NCBI GenBank assembly: GCA_964289745.1 | Contig: CAXYMM010000001.1 | Span: forward strand, 62,001 to 126,000 | DNA: 64,000 bases | Reading direction: 5' to 3' | Origin: Ekhidna sp964289745 | GTDB lineage: Bacteria; Bacteroidota; Bacteroidia; Cytophagales; Cyclobacteriaceae | Shown here: in pieces, positions 1-8,961 of the stretch | How positions within the stretch are numbered: position 1 is the first letter of the stretch | How the letters are laid out: each line of letters opens with the position of its first letter | Translations under genes and position numbers: made by a program | Notes under the pieces: generated by a model | The model's input: only the letters and a program-made list of their open reading frames with translations | Databases searched by the model: none | What the model was told of the DNA's origin: nothing

Positions 1-748
1 AACAGTAGGTAAGGATATTTTTTTATGTATAGACCTTAGCCAATCCATGAATGCCGCAGATGTGCAGCCCTCTCGATTGGCCAAAGTAAAGTTTGAACTA
101 AAAAACATTATAGAAGCTTTCAATTCCGATAGAATAGGTTTGGTTATGTTTAGTAGTGAAGCATATCTCCAATGCCCACTCACCTACGATAACAATGCCC
201 TAAATCTTTTTATACAGACACTCAATACCGAGATGGTTCCAAACTACGGGACAGACTTTGGACCTCCGTTAAAAATGTCCATGGATAAGTTGATTGATGA
301 GGATACAATCCTTGGCAAAACAAAAGCTAAAATTGTGATACTTATCAGCGATGGAGAAGATTTTGGGGATGATACCGACGATATTGCCGAAGATTTGGAA
401 AAAGCGAGAATCTCCTTATTCACACTAGGAGTTGGTACTCAGAAAGGGAGTAAAATACCAACGCATACTGGCTTTAAAAAAGATAAAAACGGAAATGAAG
501 TGGTTTCTAGGCTCAACTCTTCTTCTCTTGAAGAATTGGCCAAAATGACGGATGGAGAGTATTATGAAATAAACGAAACAAGAAACGATACCAAACGATT
601 AATCAGTGCTATTAATAATGTGGAAGGAGAACTGAGGGAGTCTAAAAAGATAGATGCTACTCAAAACAGATATTTTTATTTTCTCGGCATAGCTTTGGCA
701 TTAATGCTTTTAGATTTAGCATTCGGTGTTAGATTAATAAAATTATGA
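1..748 (+). CDS. BatB-like VWA-domain membrane protein (5' end outside the window)
   Basis: The open frame runs in from the left edge (frame starting at base 2) and is open before the first ATG at 47, so the gene is truncated by the window. The first visible residues include DLSQSM, the DxSxS metal-ion-dependent adhesion motif of a von Willebrand A domain. A second conserved element is ISDGEDFGDD near the middle. A single hydrophobic segment (FYFLGIALALMLLDLAFGV) near the C-terminus would anchor the domain on the periplasmic side. Bat proteins are a Bacteroidota cluster of VWA and TPR membrane proteins linked to aerotolerance or envelope functions. The stop overlaps the next start by 4 bp (ATGA), and the next gene is a TPR protein, which fits a batB-batC order. 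Family is well supported; the exact paralogue (BatA or BatB) is less certain. Confidence 0.8.
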   Translation, partial: TVGKDIFLCIDLSQSMNAADVQPSRLAKVKFELKNIIEAFNSDRIGLVMFSSEAYLQCPLTYDNNALNLFIQTLNTEMVPNYGTDFGPPLKMSMDKLIDEDTILGKTKAKIVILISDGEDFGDDTDDIAEDLEKARISLFTLGVGTQKGSKIPTHTGFKKDKNGNEVVSRLNSSSLEELAKMTDGEYYEINETRNDTKRLISAINNVEGELRESKKIDATQNRYFYFLGIALALMLLDLAFGVRLIKL

Positions 749-1563
749 AAATACTACTCGTCATTTTATTTGCTTTATTCAGCAATGATCCGAAGGAGAT
801 TGCTAAAATCAATGCGCTCAAAAAAAAGGCAGAAGAAGCATATTTGGAGGGAAATTATGAGCAAGCAGCCATCACTTACCAACTTCTTACCGACTCACTA
901 AAGGTAGAAGACGAATTCATCAAATTAAATCTCGGCCATTCGTATTATCATCTGGGAGACACAGCCAATGCAAAACTCAATTACGGCCAGCTAGGTATGT
1001 CGACTAACAAAAAGCTCAAATCTATCGCCTACCAACAATTAGGTGTAATGAGCAAAGATGAAGGAAAACTTGAACAGTCCTTACAACAATTAAAATCGGC
1101 TATCAAAAGCGACCCATCCAACAAAGAAGCAGTTTATAATTATGAAGTAGTAAAAAAGCTCCTGGAAAACAAAAAAAAGCAGGAGCAACAAAACAAAGAG
1201 AATAAAGAGCAGCGGAATCAAGAAGATCAAGAGCAACAAAATAAAGAGAATCAAGAGCAACAGAATCAAGAAAAAAACGAAGATCAAAATAAAGAAAATA
1301 AGAAGCAGGAGAAAAGCCAGAATCAAGAGCAGAACCAACAAGAAGAGCAAGCAAAGCAGCAACAAAAAGAAGGTGGGCAGGAAGAGCAAAGACAGAAAAA
1401 AACGAAAGATCAGATGACGAAAGAAAAATTAGACGAGATGGGGATTAGCGAAGAAAAAGCACTTCAACTACTGGAAGCCATGCGACAAAGTGAAATTAAG
1501 TACTTGCAAAACCAAAAAAGAAAAGCCACAAAAAAACCCTCAAGCGACAAGCCCGACTGGTAA
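745..1563 (+). CDS. BatC-like TPR protein with Q/E/K/N-rich tail
   Basis: A 272-residue protein beginning with a short hydrophobic leader (MKILLVILFALFS), probably a signal peptide. Residues about 15-135 form tetratricopeptide-like helices (AEEAYLEGNYEQAAITYQLL, and the segment around SDPSNKEAVYNYEVVKKLLE). Residues about 140-225 are low-complexity and built almost only from Q, E, K and N. The C-terminal part has the helical stretch MGISEEKALQLLEAMRQSE. The start overlaps the stop of the VWA gene by 4 bp, which implies translational coupling. TPR plus charged tail after a VWA gene is the usual look of BatC in Bacteroidota. Role by context: scaffold or partner of the VWA proteins at the inner membrane. 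No enzymatic motif is visible. Confidence 0.75.
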   Translation: MKILLVILFALFSNDPKEIAKINALKKKAEEAYLEGNYEQAAITYQLLTDSLKVEDEFIKLNLGHSYYHLGDTANAKLNYGQLGMSTNKKLKSIAYQQLGVMSKDEGKLEQSLQQLKSAIKSDPSNKEAVYNYEVVKKLLENKKKQEQQNKENKEQRNQEDQEQQNKENQEQQNQEKNEDQNKENKKQEKSQNQEQNQQEEQAKQQQKEGGQEEQRQKKTKDQMTKEKLDEMGISEEKALQLLEAMRQSEIKYLQNQKRKATKKPSSDKPDW

Positions 1564-1602
1564 TTATAGCGTCAATTTAAATCAACTTTTAAAAATCATA
1601 TC

Positions 1603-2781
1603 TTGAAAAAAGTATATATCGCATCCGCAGTAAGAACTCCAATAGGAAGTTTCGGAGGACAATTATCTGGATTCCCTGCAACTCAACTGGGGTCCTTCGC
1701 TATAAAAGAAGCCTTAGAAAAAGCAGGTATCGATGCCAAAGAGGTACAAGAAGTTTATATGGGGAATGTACTCTCTGCTAACCTTGGGCAAGCCCCTGCA
1801 AGACAAGCAGCATTAGGAGCTGACATAGACGTAAAAACTCCGTGCACAACCATTAACAAAGTTTGTTCATCTGGTATGAAAGCGGTAATGATTGGAGCGC
1901 AATCTATCATGCTGGGCATGAATGACATAGTAGTAGCTGGAGGTATGGAAAGCATGAGCAATATTCCATACTATATCCCAAAAGCAAGGTTTGGTTACAA
2001 ATATGGTCATGGACAAATGATAGATGGACTGTTGCAAGATGGACTATGGGACCCTCACCATCAATTTCCGATGGGAAATTGTGCGGACAATACTGCAAAG
2101 GAAATGAACATCAGCAGGAAAGATCAAGATGCTTATGCGATGCAATCATATAAACGTGCCGCCAAGGCCACAGAAACTGGTGCATTCAAGGATGAAATCA
2201 TTCCAGTAGTAATACCTCAGAGAAAAGGTGACCCTATTTTAATGACAGAAGACGAGGAATTTAAAAATGTGAATTTCGATAAAATACCTACTCTTAGACC
2301 TATTTTTAATAGGGAAGGGACGGTTACCGCCGCAAATGCCTCCACTATTAATGACGGTTCCGCCGCACTTGTCTTGGTGAGTAAAGAAAAAGCTGAAGAA
2401 CTTGACCTGATGCTACTTGCTGAAATAAAAGGATTTGGAGATGCTGCGCATGAAGCCCTTTGGTTTACTACCGCCCCTTCTTTAGCCATTCCAAAGGCAC
2501 TTGCTCATGCTGGCATAGATCAGGCCGCTGTTGATTATTGGGAAATAAATGAGGCCTTTTCTGCAGTGGCACTCGCCAACCAGAAAAACCTAGATTTAGA
2601 CAACGAAAAGCTAAACGTATTCGGAGGAGCCGTTGCGCTTGGTCATCCGCTTGGAACTTCTGGGGCAAGAATTATTACCACATTACTCTCGATTTTGAAA
2701 GATAAAAAAGCAAAAATTGGATGCGCAGGTATTTGCAATGGTGGCGGAGGTGCCTCCGCAATCGTCATTGAAAAAGTATAA
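1603..2781 (+). CDS. Acetyl-CoA C-acetyltransferase (thiolase)
   Basis: A full-length thiolase of 392 residues that condenses two acetyl-CoA molecules to acetoacetyl-CoA, or runs the reverse cleavage. The acyl-accepting cysteine is C88 in NKVCSSGMKA. The other catalytic residues are H348 in GHPLGTSGAR and C378 in CNGGGGASA. The N-terminus (KKVYIASAVRTPIGSFGG) matches the family exactly at the TTG at 1603, and no ATG fits, so a TTG start is used. It is 39 bp downstream of the TPR gene and followed by a hairpin terminator. Length and motifs are those of biosynthetic or degradative acetyl-CoA acetyltransferases. The sequence alone does not separate the AtoB/PhaA role from a beta-oxidation role. 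Confidence 0.93.
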   Translation: MKKVYIASAVRTPIGSFGGQLSGFPATQLGSFAIKEALEKAGIDAKEVQEVYMGNVLSANLGQAPARQAALGADIDVKTPCTTINKVCSSGMKAVMIGAQSIMLGMNDIVVAGGMESMSNIPYYIPKARFGYKYGHGQMIDGLLQDGLWDPHHQFPMGNCADNTAKEMNISRKDQDAYAMQSYKRAAKATETGAFKDEIIPVVIPQRKGDPILMTEDEEFKNVNFDKIPTLRPIFNREGTVTAANASTINDGSAALVLVSKEKAEELDLMLLAEIKGFGDAAHEALWFTTAPSLAIPKALAHAGIDQAAVDYWEINEAFSAVALANQKNLDLDNEKLNVFGGAVALGHPLGTSGARIITTLLSILKDKKAKIGCAGICNGGGGASAIVIEKV

Positions 2782-2808
2782 AATTATTTTTGAATAATAT
2801 TATAATAG

Positions 2809-2833
2809 GGATGCTTCTTTGGCATCCTTTCTC
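2809..2833 (+). terminator. Rho-independent terminator after the thiolase gene
   Basis: GGATGC at 2809-2814 pairs with GCATCC at 2822-2827 across a 7-base loop, followed by a T-rich run (TTTCTC). It lies 28 bp after the thiolase stop codon. Confidence 0.65.
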
Positions 2834-3310
2834 TAATTATTTGAACAACATAATATGTCAATGGTGTACACTTCAACACTTGGGTGGAGGTCAGCGATAA
2901 AGCAGATATTGAAATAAAAAATCGTTAAAAAAAGACAAGATAGATTTCATAGATCGATATACGGTGTTAAATCTTTTGCTTCAATTGCCAGAAAACACTA
3001 TCACGATTAGTTCTGAAAAAAGCAGATGTAAATAATGCATTCTTAAAAAGTGAATAAAAGATCATGATACAGAGGAACTAAAAACCTCTTTTAGTGATGG
3101 AATGTCCTTCGCAGTTAATTCGAGTTTTACCTTTAAATATTTAAGACATCCCACTCAGGAATCACGATTAGTATGGATACCATCCAAAAAATCTCTCTAA
3201 TGGAAGATGTTTTTTAATTAGGCACGCACTGTAGAATAATATGGATTGAACGGCGGAAATACGCCTCAACTCCATTCAATTTAGCTTAATTACGACCAAT
3301 CCTATGAGCA
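2834..3310. other. Gene-poor stretch, probably decayed coding sequence
   Basis: No intact gene is visible. On the plus strand short open pieces of protein-like composition occur, for example the stretch from about 2930 to 3030 reading KDKIDFIDRYTVLNLLLQLP, broken by stops. I could not assign a family. Composition is A+T-rich and unlike the flanking housekeeping genes. Confidence 0.35.
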
Positions 3311-3514
3311 TCACATTTTGCGGATTACAACAAAATAAATTGCAGGTAGGTGAACTTCTTTTGCAACGTTTGTAAGCGATCTAATTAAGAAAGCATCCAT
3401 TTTAAAAAAATGATAATTCACCATACTAGGAATATTGTTCAATTCCATCAAAATAACGGCTACTGCTAAAATAATAGAAGCGATCTTCAGGATATTTTTT
3501 GTGCTTTTATTCAT
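3311..3514 (-). pseudogene. Small membrane protein, probably truncated by frameshift
   Basis: A 67-codon frame that begins with a convincing charged N-terminus and one transmembrane helix (NKSTKNILKIASIILAVAVI), then LMELNNIPSMVNYHFFKMDAFL. The first 45 residues look like a small inner-membrane protein of Bacteroidota in which a second helix should follow. Instead the reading changes to a non-hydrophobic, unconvincing tail, so a frameshift around residue 45 is likely. It stands alone on the minus strand between plus-strand genes, in a gap that otherwise looks degenerate. A real short gene cannot be excluded. No function can be given. Confidence 0.35.
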
Positions 3515-3647
3515 AGTAATGTTCCAAAGTTTCTGATCAAGCTAATATTAAGTAAATCAAAAATTATAAAATTTATAAAAAAGAAAATAGTAATTATAGA
3601 GTTCATACATATTTCAATTTTTCATTTGTTTTACTTTGAATTCACCT

Positions 3648-6600
3648 ATGGAAAATCAAAAACATTTTAAGAAAATAATGGTGGCTAACCGTGGAGAAAT
3701 TGCCATCAGGGTTCTTCGAGCCATCTCCGAAATGCACATAAATTCGGTAACGATTTACACCCATGAGGATCGCTATTCCTTGCATCGTTATAAAGCAGAC
3801 GAAGCCTATCAAATTGGGTCTAACGACGACCCACTCAAGCCCTATCTGAATATTGAGGAAATCATTTCGGTTGCGAAGGAAAATGAGGTCGATGCCATTC
3901 ATCCTGGATATGGTTTTCTTTCAGAGAATGTAAATTTTGCTCGAAGATGCAAAGAAGAAGATATCACTTTTATAGGTCCTCTACCAGAAGTAATGCAGCA
4001 GCTAGGAGATAAGGTAATGGCTAAGAAGATAGCTAGAGCCGCCAATGTCCCCGTAATTGAGGACAATAAGGAAACCTTAGTAAGCGAGGATATTGCCAAA
4101 AATGAGGCTGCCAATATTACCTATCCAGTCATCATTAAAGCCTCTGCTGGAGGTGGCGGTAGAGGAATGCGTGTAGTCAGAAACGAAAAAGAACTCATTA
4201 AATCATACCATGAAGCCAAGTCTGAGGCGGGCAAGGCATTCGGTGACGACACTATATTTTTGGAGAAGTATGTAGAGAATCCCAAGCATATCGAAGTTCA
4301 AATTATTGCTGATAATCATGGAAATATCGTACACCTTTTTGAGCGAGATTGCTCAGTTCAACGTCGTTTTCAAAAGGTTGTCGAGGTAGCGCCAAGCTTT
4401 GGGCTAAAAGATGAAACACGTACTAAACTCTACGATTATGCCTTGAGAATTGCCAAACAGGTAAATTATAATAACGCTGGAACAGTGGAATTTTTGGTCG
4501 ACCCAGATGAAAACATCTACTTTATAGAAGTAAACCCAAGGGTGCAAGTTGAACATACTATTACTGAAGAAATCACAGGCATAGATATCGTTCGAACGCA
4601 AATTTTAATTGCTTCTGGATGTAAGTTAGCACACCCTGATATTTGTATGAATAGTCAAGACGATGTGCAGATGAAAGGGTATGCAGTACAGTGCCGTGTC
4701 ACAACAGAAGATCCTGAAAATGGCTTTAAGCCTGATTATGGTACCGTGGTGGCGTACCGAAGTGCCAGTGGTTTTGGCATTCGACTCGATGCCGGCAATG
4801 TCTACCAAGGAGTGAAAATTTCTCCTTTCTTCGATTCTCTTTTAGTAAAGGTTACCGCACGTGGCAGAACTTTGAAAAGTGCATCTCAAAGGTTGCACCG
4901 CGCTCTTCGAGAGTTTAGAATTCGAGGGGTGAAAACCAATATTGGATTTCTGGAAAATGTCATTAACAACAAAGCGTTTTTTGACGGTAAAGCAACCGTC
5001 AATTTTATGGAAGCCAATCCAGAACTTTTCAAGATTCGAAAGCGAAAGGATAGAGGCACCAAAATTCTCAATTACCTAGGGAATATTACGATAAATGGAA
5101 GCCCAGATATAAAATTTAGAGACCCTGAAAAGGTATTCAGAAAGCCAGTCATCCCGCAGGTAGAACCAAAAGCAGAGGTGCCAAAAGGGACGAAAAATCT
5201 TTTGACTAAGCTAGGGCCTATTGGATTCACTGAGTACATTAAAAAAGAAAAGCAAGTATATTTTACTGATACAACCTTCCGTGATGCGCATCAGTCGCTA
5301 TTGGCTACTCGGTTTCGAACTGAAGATATGCTCAAGGTAGCAAGGAGCTATGCTACGGAGAACCCTGAAGTGTTCTCTCTGGAAATGTGGGGTGGAGCAA
5401 CATTTGATGTTAGCATGCGATTCTTGAAGGAAAGCCCGTGGCAACGCTTACAACTTTTAAGAGAGGCAGTTCCTAATATTCTATTTCAGATGCTTATTCG
5501 AGGATCGAATGGTGTTGGATATACCGCATACCCCGATAATCTCATTGAAAAGTTCATTGAAAAATCTGCGGAAAATGGCATTGATATTTTCAGGGTTTTT
5601 GATTCCCTCAATTGGATTGAAAACATGCGGGCGAGTATACGTACCATCTGCGAGCGCACCGAATCACTCGCTGAGGCATGCATTTGCTATACAGGTGAAT
5701 TTCAAGATAAAGATCAGCAGAAATATACCCTGAATTATTATTTGGATATGGCCAGGAAGTTGGAAGATGAAGGGGCTCATATTTTGGCTATTAAAGATAT
5801 GGCTGGATTGTTGAAACCCTACAGTGCATCTATTTTAATATCAGAACTGAAAAAGGCAGTCGATTTACCAATCCACCTCCACACACATGACACCTCTTCT
5901 ATGCAAGCTGCCATGTATCTTCAATCCATTGAAGCAGGGGTGGATATTGTAGACGTTGCTCTAGCTTCTGTTTCGGGTCTTACTTCTCAACCCAACTTTA
6001 ATGCGCTGGTTGCTACGCTGAAATATCATGAACGTGGAAGGGAAATGAATCTAAAATCTTTGAATGCACATAGCACGTACTTTGAAGATGTACGGGAGTT
6101 TTACTACCCATTTGAATCGGGTTTAAAGGCAGGAACAGCTGAAGTATACGACCATGAAATTCCAGGAGGACAATACTCCAACCTGCGGCCTCAGGCCATA
6201 GCATTGGGTCTAGAGCATAAGTTTGAAACCATCAAGAAAAACTATGCCACGGTTAATAAGCTTTTTGGGGACATTGTCAAAGTGACTCCTTCCTCAAAAG
6301 TAGTTGGAGATATGGCTATGTTTATGACAGCTAATGACCTTACAGCTGATGATGTTTTTGAGAAAGGGGAAGCACTATCTTTCCCAGAATCGGTTATCGG
6401 TTTTTTTAAAGGAAACCTAGGTCAACCTTACGGAGGATTTCCACCTAGAGTATGTAAGGTAATCCTGAAAAATCAAAAACAGATTAAGGGTAGAGCTAAT
6501 GATAGCCTTCCCCCGATTGATTTCGAGAAGGAGTACAAAGCATTTCTGGAGAAATACCCAAACACCATTTTTGAAGATTTCCTTTCTTACAAATTATATC

Positions 6601-7091
6601 CGAAAGTTTTCGAAGCGTTCTATCAACATGTTGAGGAGTACGGAGAAGTAATCTATTTGCCCACCCCAGCTTTTTTTTATGGAATGAAAGTAGGTGAGGA
6701 AATCATGGTTACCATTGGAAAAGGGAAAACCATCATAGTAGAGTTAGTAAGCCTTACAGAACCTGACGAACAGGGTATGCGATTAGTGGCCTTTAGGCTT
6801 AATGGGCAAATCCGACGCATCGCAGTAAAAGACTATAGCATTTTTGTTGAAAAAAATTTAAATAAAAAAGCCGATGGCAAGAAAGAAATAGGTACTCCAC
6901 TTCAAGGTAAAATTGGAGAGGTGAAGGTGAAAGTAGGGGATAAGGTGAGTCAGGATAGTATACTATTCATTATTGAAGCTATGAAAATGGAAACCTCCGT
7001 AAGTGCTCCCTTCGATGGAACAGTCAAGAAAATTCATCTAGCAGACGGTTCGCTTGTAGAGCAAGATGATCTTGTAATAGAGTTTGAGTGA
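3648..7091 (+). CDS. pyc: Pyruvate carboxylase
   Basis: A single-chain biotin enzyme that makes oxaloacetate from pyruvate, bicarbonate and ATP, refilling the citric-acid cycle. With the ATG at 3648 it has 1147 residues, the usual length for the alpha4 type. Order of domains: biotin carboxylase at about 1-455 (IMVANRGEIAIRVLRA at the start; glycine-rich ATP-grasp loop KASAGGGGRGMR near 164; EVNPRVQVEHT near 290), carboxyltransferase at about 530-800 (TDTTFRDAHQSLLATR), tetramerisation/PYC-OADA part, and the C-terminal biotinyl domain with the carrier lysine K1113 in EAMKMET. An upstream in-frame TTG at 3636 exists, but the ATG fits the family better. It has its own transcription unit, between two degenerate gaps. 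All catalytic regions look intact. Confidence 0.97.
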   Translation: MENQKHFKKIMVANRGEIAIRVLRAISEMHINSVTIYTHEDRYSLHRYKADEAYQIGSNDDPLKPYLNIEEIISVAKENEVDAIHPGYGFLSENVNFARRCKEEDITFIGPLPEVMQQLGDKVMAKKIARAANVPVIEDNKETLVSEDIAKNEAANITYPVIIKASAGGGGRGMRVVRNEKELIKSYHEAKSEAGKAFGDDTIFLEKYVENPKHIEVQIIADNHGNIVHLFERDCSVQRRFQKVVEVAPSFGLKDETRTKLYDYALRIAKQVNYNNAGTVEFLVDPDENIYFIEVNPRVQVEHTITEEITGIDIVRTQILIASGCKLAHPDICMNSQDDVQMKGYAVQCRVTTEDPENGFKPDYGTVVAYRSASGFGIRLDAGNVYQGVKISPFFDSLLVKVTARGRTLKSASQRLHRALREFRIRGVKTNIGFLENVINNKAFFDGKATVNFMEANPELFKIRKRKDRGTKILNYLGNITINGSPDIKFRDPEKVFRKPVIPQVEPKAEVPKGTKNLLTKLGPIGFTEYIKKEKQVYFTDTTFRDAHQSLLATRFRTEDMLKVARSYATENPEVFSLEMWGGATFDVSMRFLKESPWQRLQLLREAVPNILFQMLIRGSNGVGYTAYPDNLIEKFIEKSAENGIDIFRVFDSLNWIENMRASIRTICERTESLAEACICYTGEFQDKDQQKYTLNYYLDMARKLEDEGAHILAIKDMAGLLKPYSASILISELKKAVDLPIHLHTHDTSSMQAAMYLQSIEAGVDIVDVALASVSGLTSQPNFNALVATLKYHERGREMNLKSLNAHSTYFEDVREFYYPFESGLKAGTAEVYDHEIPGGQYSNLRPQAIALGLEHKFETIKKNYATVNKLFGDIVKVTPSSKVVGDMAMFMTANDLTADDVFEKGEALSFPESVIGFFKGNLGQPYGGFPPRVCKVILKNQKQIKGRANDSLPPIDFEKEYKAFLEKYPNTIFEDFLSYKLYPKVFEAFYQHVEEYGEVIYLPTPAFFYGMKVGEEIMVTIGKGKTIIVELVSLTEPDEQGMRLVAFRLNGQIRRIAVKDYSIFVEKNLNKKADGKKEIGTPLQGKIGEVKVKVGDKVSQDSILFIIEAMKMETSVSAPFDGTVKKIHLADGSLVEQDDLVIEFE

Positions 7092-7230
7092 TATTAAAAA
7101 TCAGATCAACCCTGTCTTAATAATAAAGTAGGAGATTCTATTTTTTTACTTATATCGATAGATTTAAGTTTCGATAAAAACTAAAAACATCTTATAAGTA
7201 TTGTAATGCTGTTTAGCCAAATAATACACA

Positions 7231-7457
7231 AAATTAGCGCTCGTTCTGTTCAATGACCATGAAGCCGAAAAGCAGACGAATAAGAGTTTTAATAAGGGCT
7301 TTAACAGTTGGACACGTCCAGTGTTGATGCTATTCTGTTATTTTTCAAAAAAAATTCTCTTCGAAACATTTCAAATAGTTTGCACTCTGCAACAAGAAAC
7401 CTCAATCATTTGGTTGTTCATCACGCTCCGCTCAAGTCAAGCATCAACTTCCATTAG
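7231..7457 (+). pseudogene. Relic of an IS4-family (DUF4372-type) transposase N-terminus
   Basis: Reading the plus strand from about 7231 gives SFNKGFNSWTRPVLMLFCYF. After a frame change at an A-run near 7349 it continues NSLRNISNSLHSATRNLNHL and then VVHHAPLKSSINFH before a stop at 7455. From memory, IS4-type transposases of Bacteroidota have the same order of elements: a GFxSWxHFVxMLFCxFAK segment, then NSLRDIxNGLRSATGNLNHLG, then APSKSSISY. The remnant covers only about 70-75 codons, carries at least one frameshift, and has no catalytic DDE region. It is a dead fragment in the gap between pyc and the YciO-type gene. Confidence 0.6.
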
Positions 7458-7578
7458 ATAGAATCAAACCTTATCATTCAAAAAATTGACATCTTACGCA
7501 TTCAGTCGAGCATTCTCAAAATCAATGATTGAAAATAGGTCTCTGGCTAAATCTAATTAGTTTTAAAATTGATTAGTA

Positions 7579-8208
7579 TTGTTCGATTTGAAGGCGGAAT
7601 TCATAAAACTTTACAAAGAAAACCCAGATCAGCGTAAAATTGATCATATAGTTTCGATATTAAAGAAAAGCGGTCTTGTTATTTATCCTACCGATACTGT
7701 TTATGGTATTGGTTGCGATATCTTCAATCAGCGGGCAATAGAGCGACTTAGAACGCTCAAAGGATTGAAAAGCAACCAACTTAACCTATCCTTCATTTGC
7801 TATGACCTTAGCCATATTTCTGAATACACAAAGCATGTAGATACACCGCTATTCAAACTGATGAAAAGAGCACTCCCAGGGCCGTATACCTTCATCCTTC
7901 AATCATCTTCCAAAGTCCCCAAAATTTTAAATACCAAAAAGAAAACTGTGGGGATTCGTGTTCCAGACAATAATATTCCACGAACACTTGTTAAACAGTT
8001 GGGTAATCCCATTGTCACTACATCTATTCATGATGATACCCATGAATATGTGACCGATCCAGAAATAATTTATGATGAGTTCCAATCCAAAGTAGAGGTA
8101 ATTATAGATGGAGGGGCGGGAGGTGTTTACCCAAGTACCATTATTGATTGCCTAGACAATGACCCTAGAGTTATAAGAAAAGGTTTGGGAGATCCAAAAA
8201 TAATTTGA
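7579..8208 (+). CDS. Sua5/YciO/YrdC-family protein, YciO type
   Basis: A 209-residue protein covering one complete YrdC-like domain. Recognisable elements are SGLVIYPTDTVYGIGCDI near the start, RALPGPYTFIL in the middle and VIIDGGAGGVYPSTIIDCL near the end. The family binds nucleotide and threonine-derived carbamate, and its TsaC/Sua5 members make threonylcarbamoyl-AMP for the t6A tRNA modification. The region after the first motif (KSNQLNLSFICYDLSHISEY) and the middle resemble E. coli YciO more than TsaC: the usual K-R-SxN arrangement of TsaC is not clear. It may thus be a paralogue with a weaker or different role. A TTG start is used. It overlaps the next gene by 1 bp (TGATG), indicating a two-gene operon. 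Confidence 0.85.
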   Translation: MFDLKAEFIKLYKENPDQRKIDHIVSILKKSGLVIYPTDTVYGIGCDIFNQRAIERLRTLKGLKSNQLNLSFICYDLSHISEYTKHVDTPLFKLMKRALPGPYTFILQSSSKVPKILNTKKKTVGIRVPDNNIPRTLVKQLGNPIVTTSIHDDTHEYVTDPEIIYDEFQSKVEVIIDGGAGGVYPSTIIDCLDNDPRVIRKGLGDPKII

Positions 8209-8831
8209 TGAAAAAAGTATTATTAATAGAATCGCATTATTTAGGTTGCCTAGAATACTATTCACTTTTATTTCAATATGACGAAGTCTTGATTTGCGAA
8301 GATGAACCCTTTGTGAAACAAACTTATCGAAACCGGGCATATATTCTAACCTCTAATGCCAAACTGCCGCTTATTGTACCCGTAAGTTATTCGTCAGGTA
8401 TTCCGCTTAAAGAGGTGAAAGTGGATCAAAATCAGCGATGGGTTAAAGATCACTGGGGTGCAATATATTCAGCTTACGGGAAGGCTCCTTTTTTCGATTA
8501 TTTCGGAGATTATTTTTATCAGATTCTTTTCAAAAGGCATACATTTTTGATTGACCTCAACCAAGAAATGCTAATCTTGACACTGAGATTATTGCAGTCT
8601 AATGTCAAAGTGGCATGCCCAGGCAATAAACGAAATAAGCAGATTGAAGATTCTTTTTTGAATTTGATTATACCCAAAAAACCTTTCTCTGATCGAAACA
8701 TTTACCATTCTATAGAATATTCACAACTTTTTGGAGAAAAATTCAGTCCTAATCTTAGTGTACTTGACTTATTGATGTGTAAAGGATTAGGCGCACATCA
8801 GATATTATCGGCATCTTTTTTGAAACAATAA
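8208..8831 (+). CDS. WbqC-like family protein
   Basis: A 207-residue protein whose N-terminal half has the family signature: IESHYLGCLEYYSLLFQYD, then FVKQTYRNRAYILTSNAKLP, then VDQNQRWVKDHWGAIYSAYG and PFFDYFGDYF. WbqC-like proteins occur in polysaccharide loci and as stand-alone genes in Bacteroidota, and their biochemical activity is not firmly known to me. No signal peptide or membrane segment is seen, so it should be cytoplasmic. The ATG at 8208 overlaps the stop of the YciO-type gene by one base, so translation is probably coupled. The family call is firm, the function is not. Confidence 0.8.
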   Translation: MKKVLLIESHYLGCLEYYSLLFQYDEVLICEDEPFVKQTYRNRAYILTSNAKLPLIVPVSYSSGIPLKEVKVDQNQRWVKDHWGAIYSAYGKAPFFDYFGDYFYQILFKRHTFLIDLNQEMLILTLRLLQSNVKVACPGNKRNKQIEDSFLNLIIPKKPFSDRNIYHSIEYSQLFGEKFSPNLSVLDLLMCKGLGAHQILSASFLKQ

Positions 8832-8961
8832 GAATATTAGAATCTTTTGGGAATGAGTAGGGAGAATCAAATAAATAGTTAATCGCGCTTATTTTTTCTC
8901 ATTAGGTACTGAAAATTTCTCTATATCATATAGTTTTACTGGAAGATGAAAAGTTTTTTAA

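Noticed and set aside
1090..1389. Leucine/phenylalanine-rich minus-strand frame
   Set aside because: It is the antisense of the Q/E/K/N-rich tail of the TPR gene. Runs of CAA and GAA codons read backwards as TTG and TTC.
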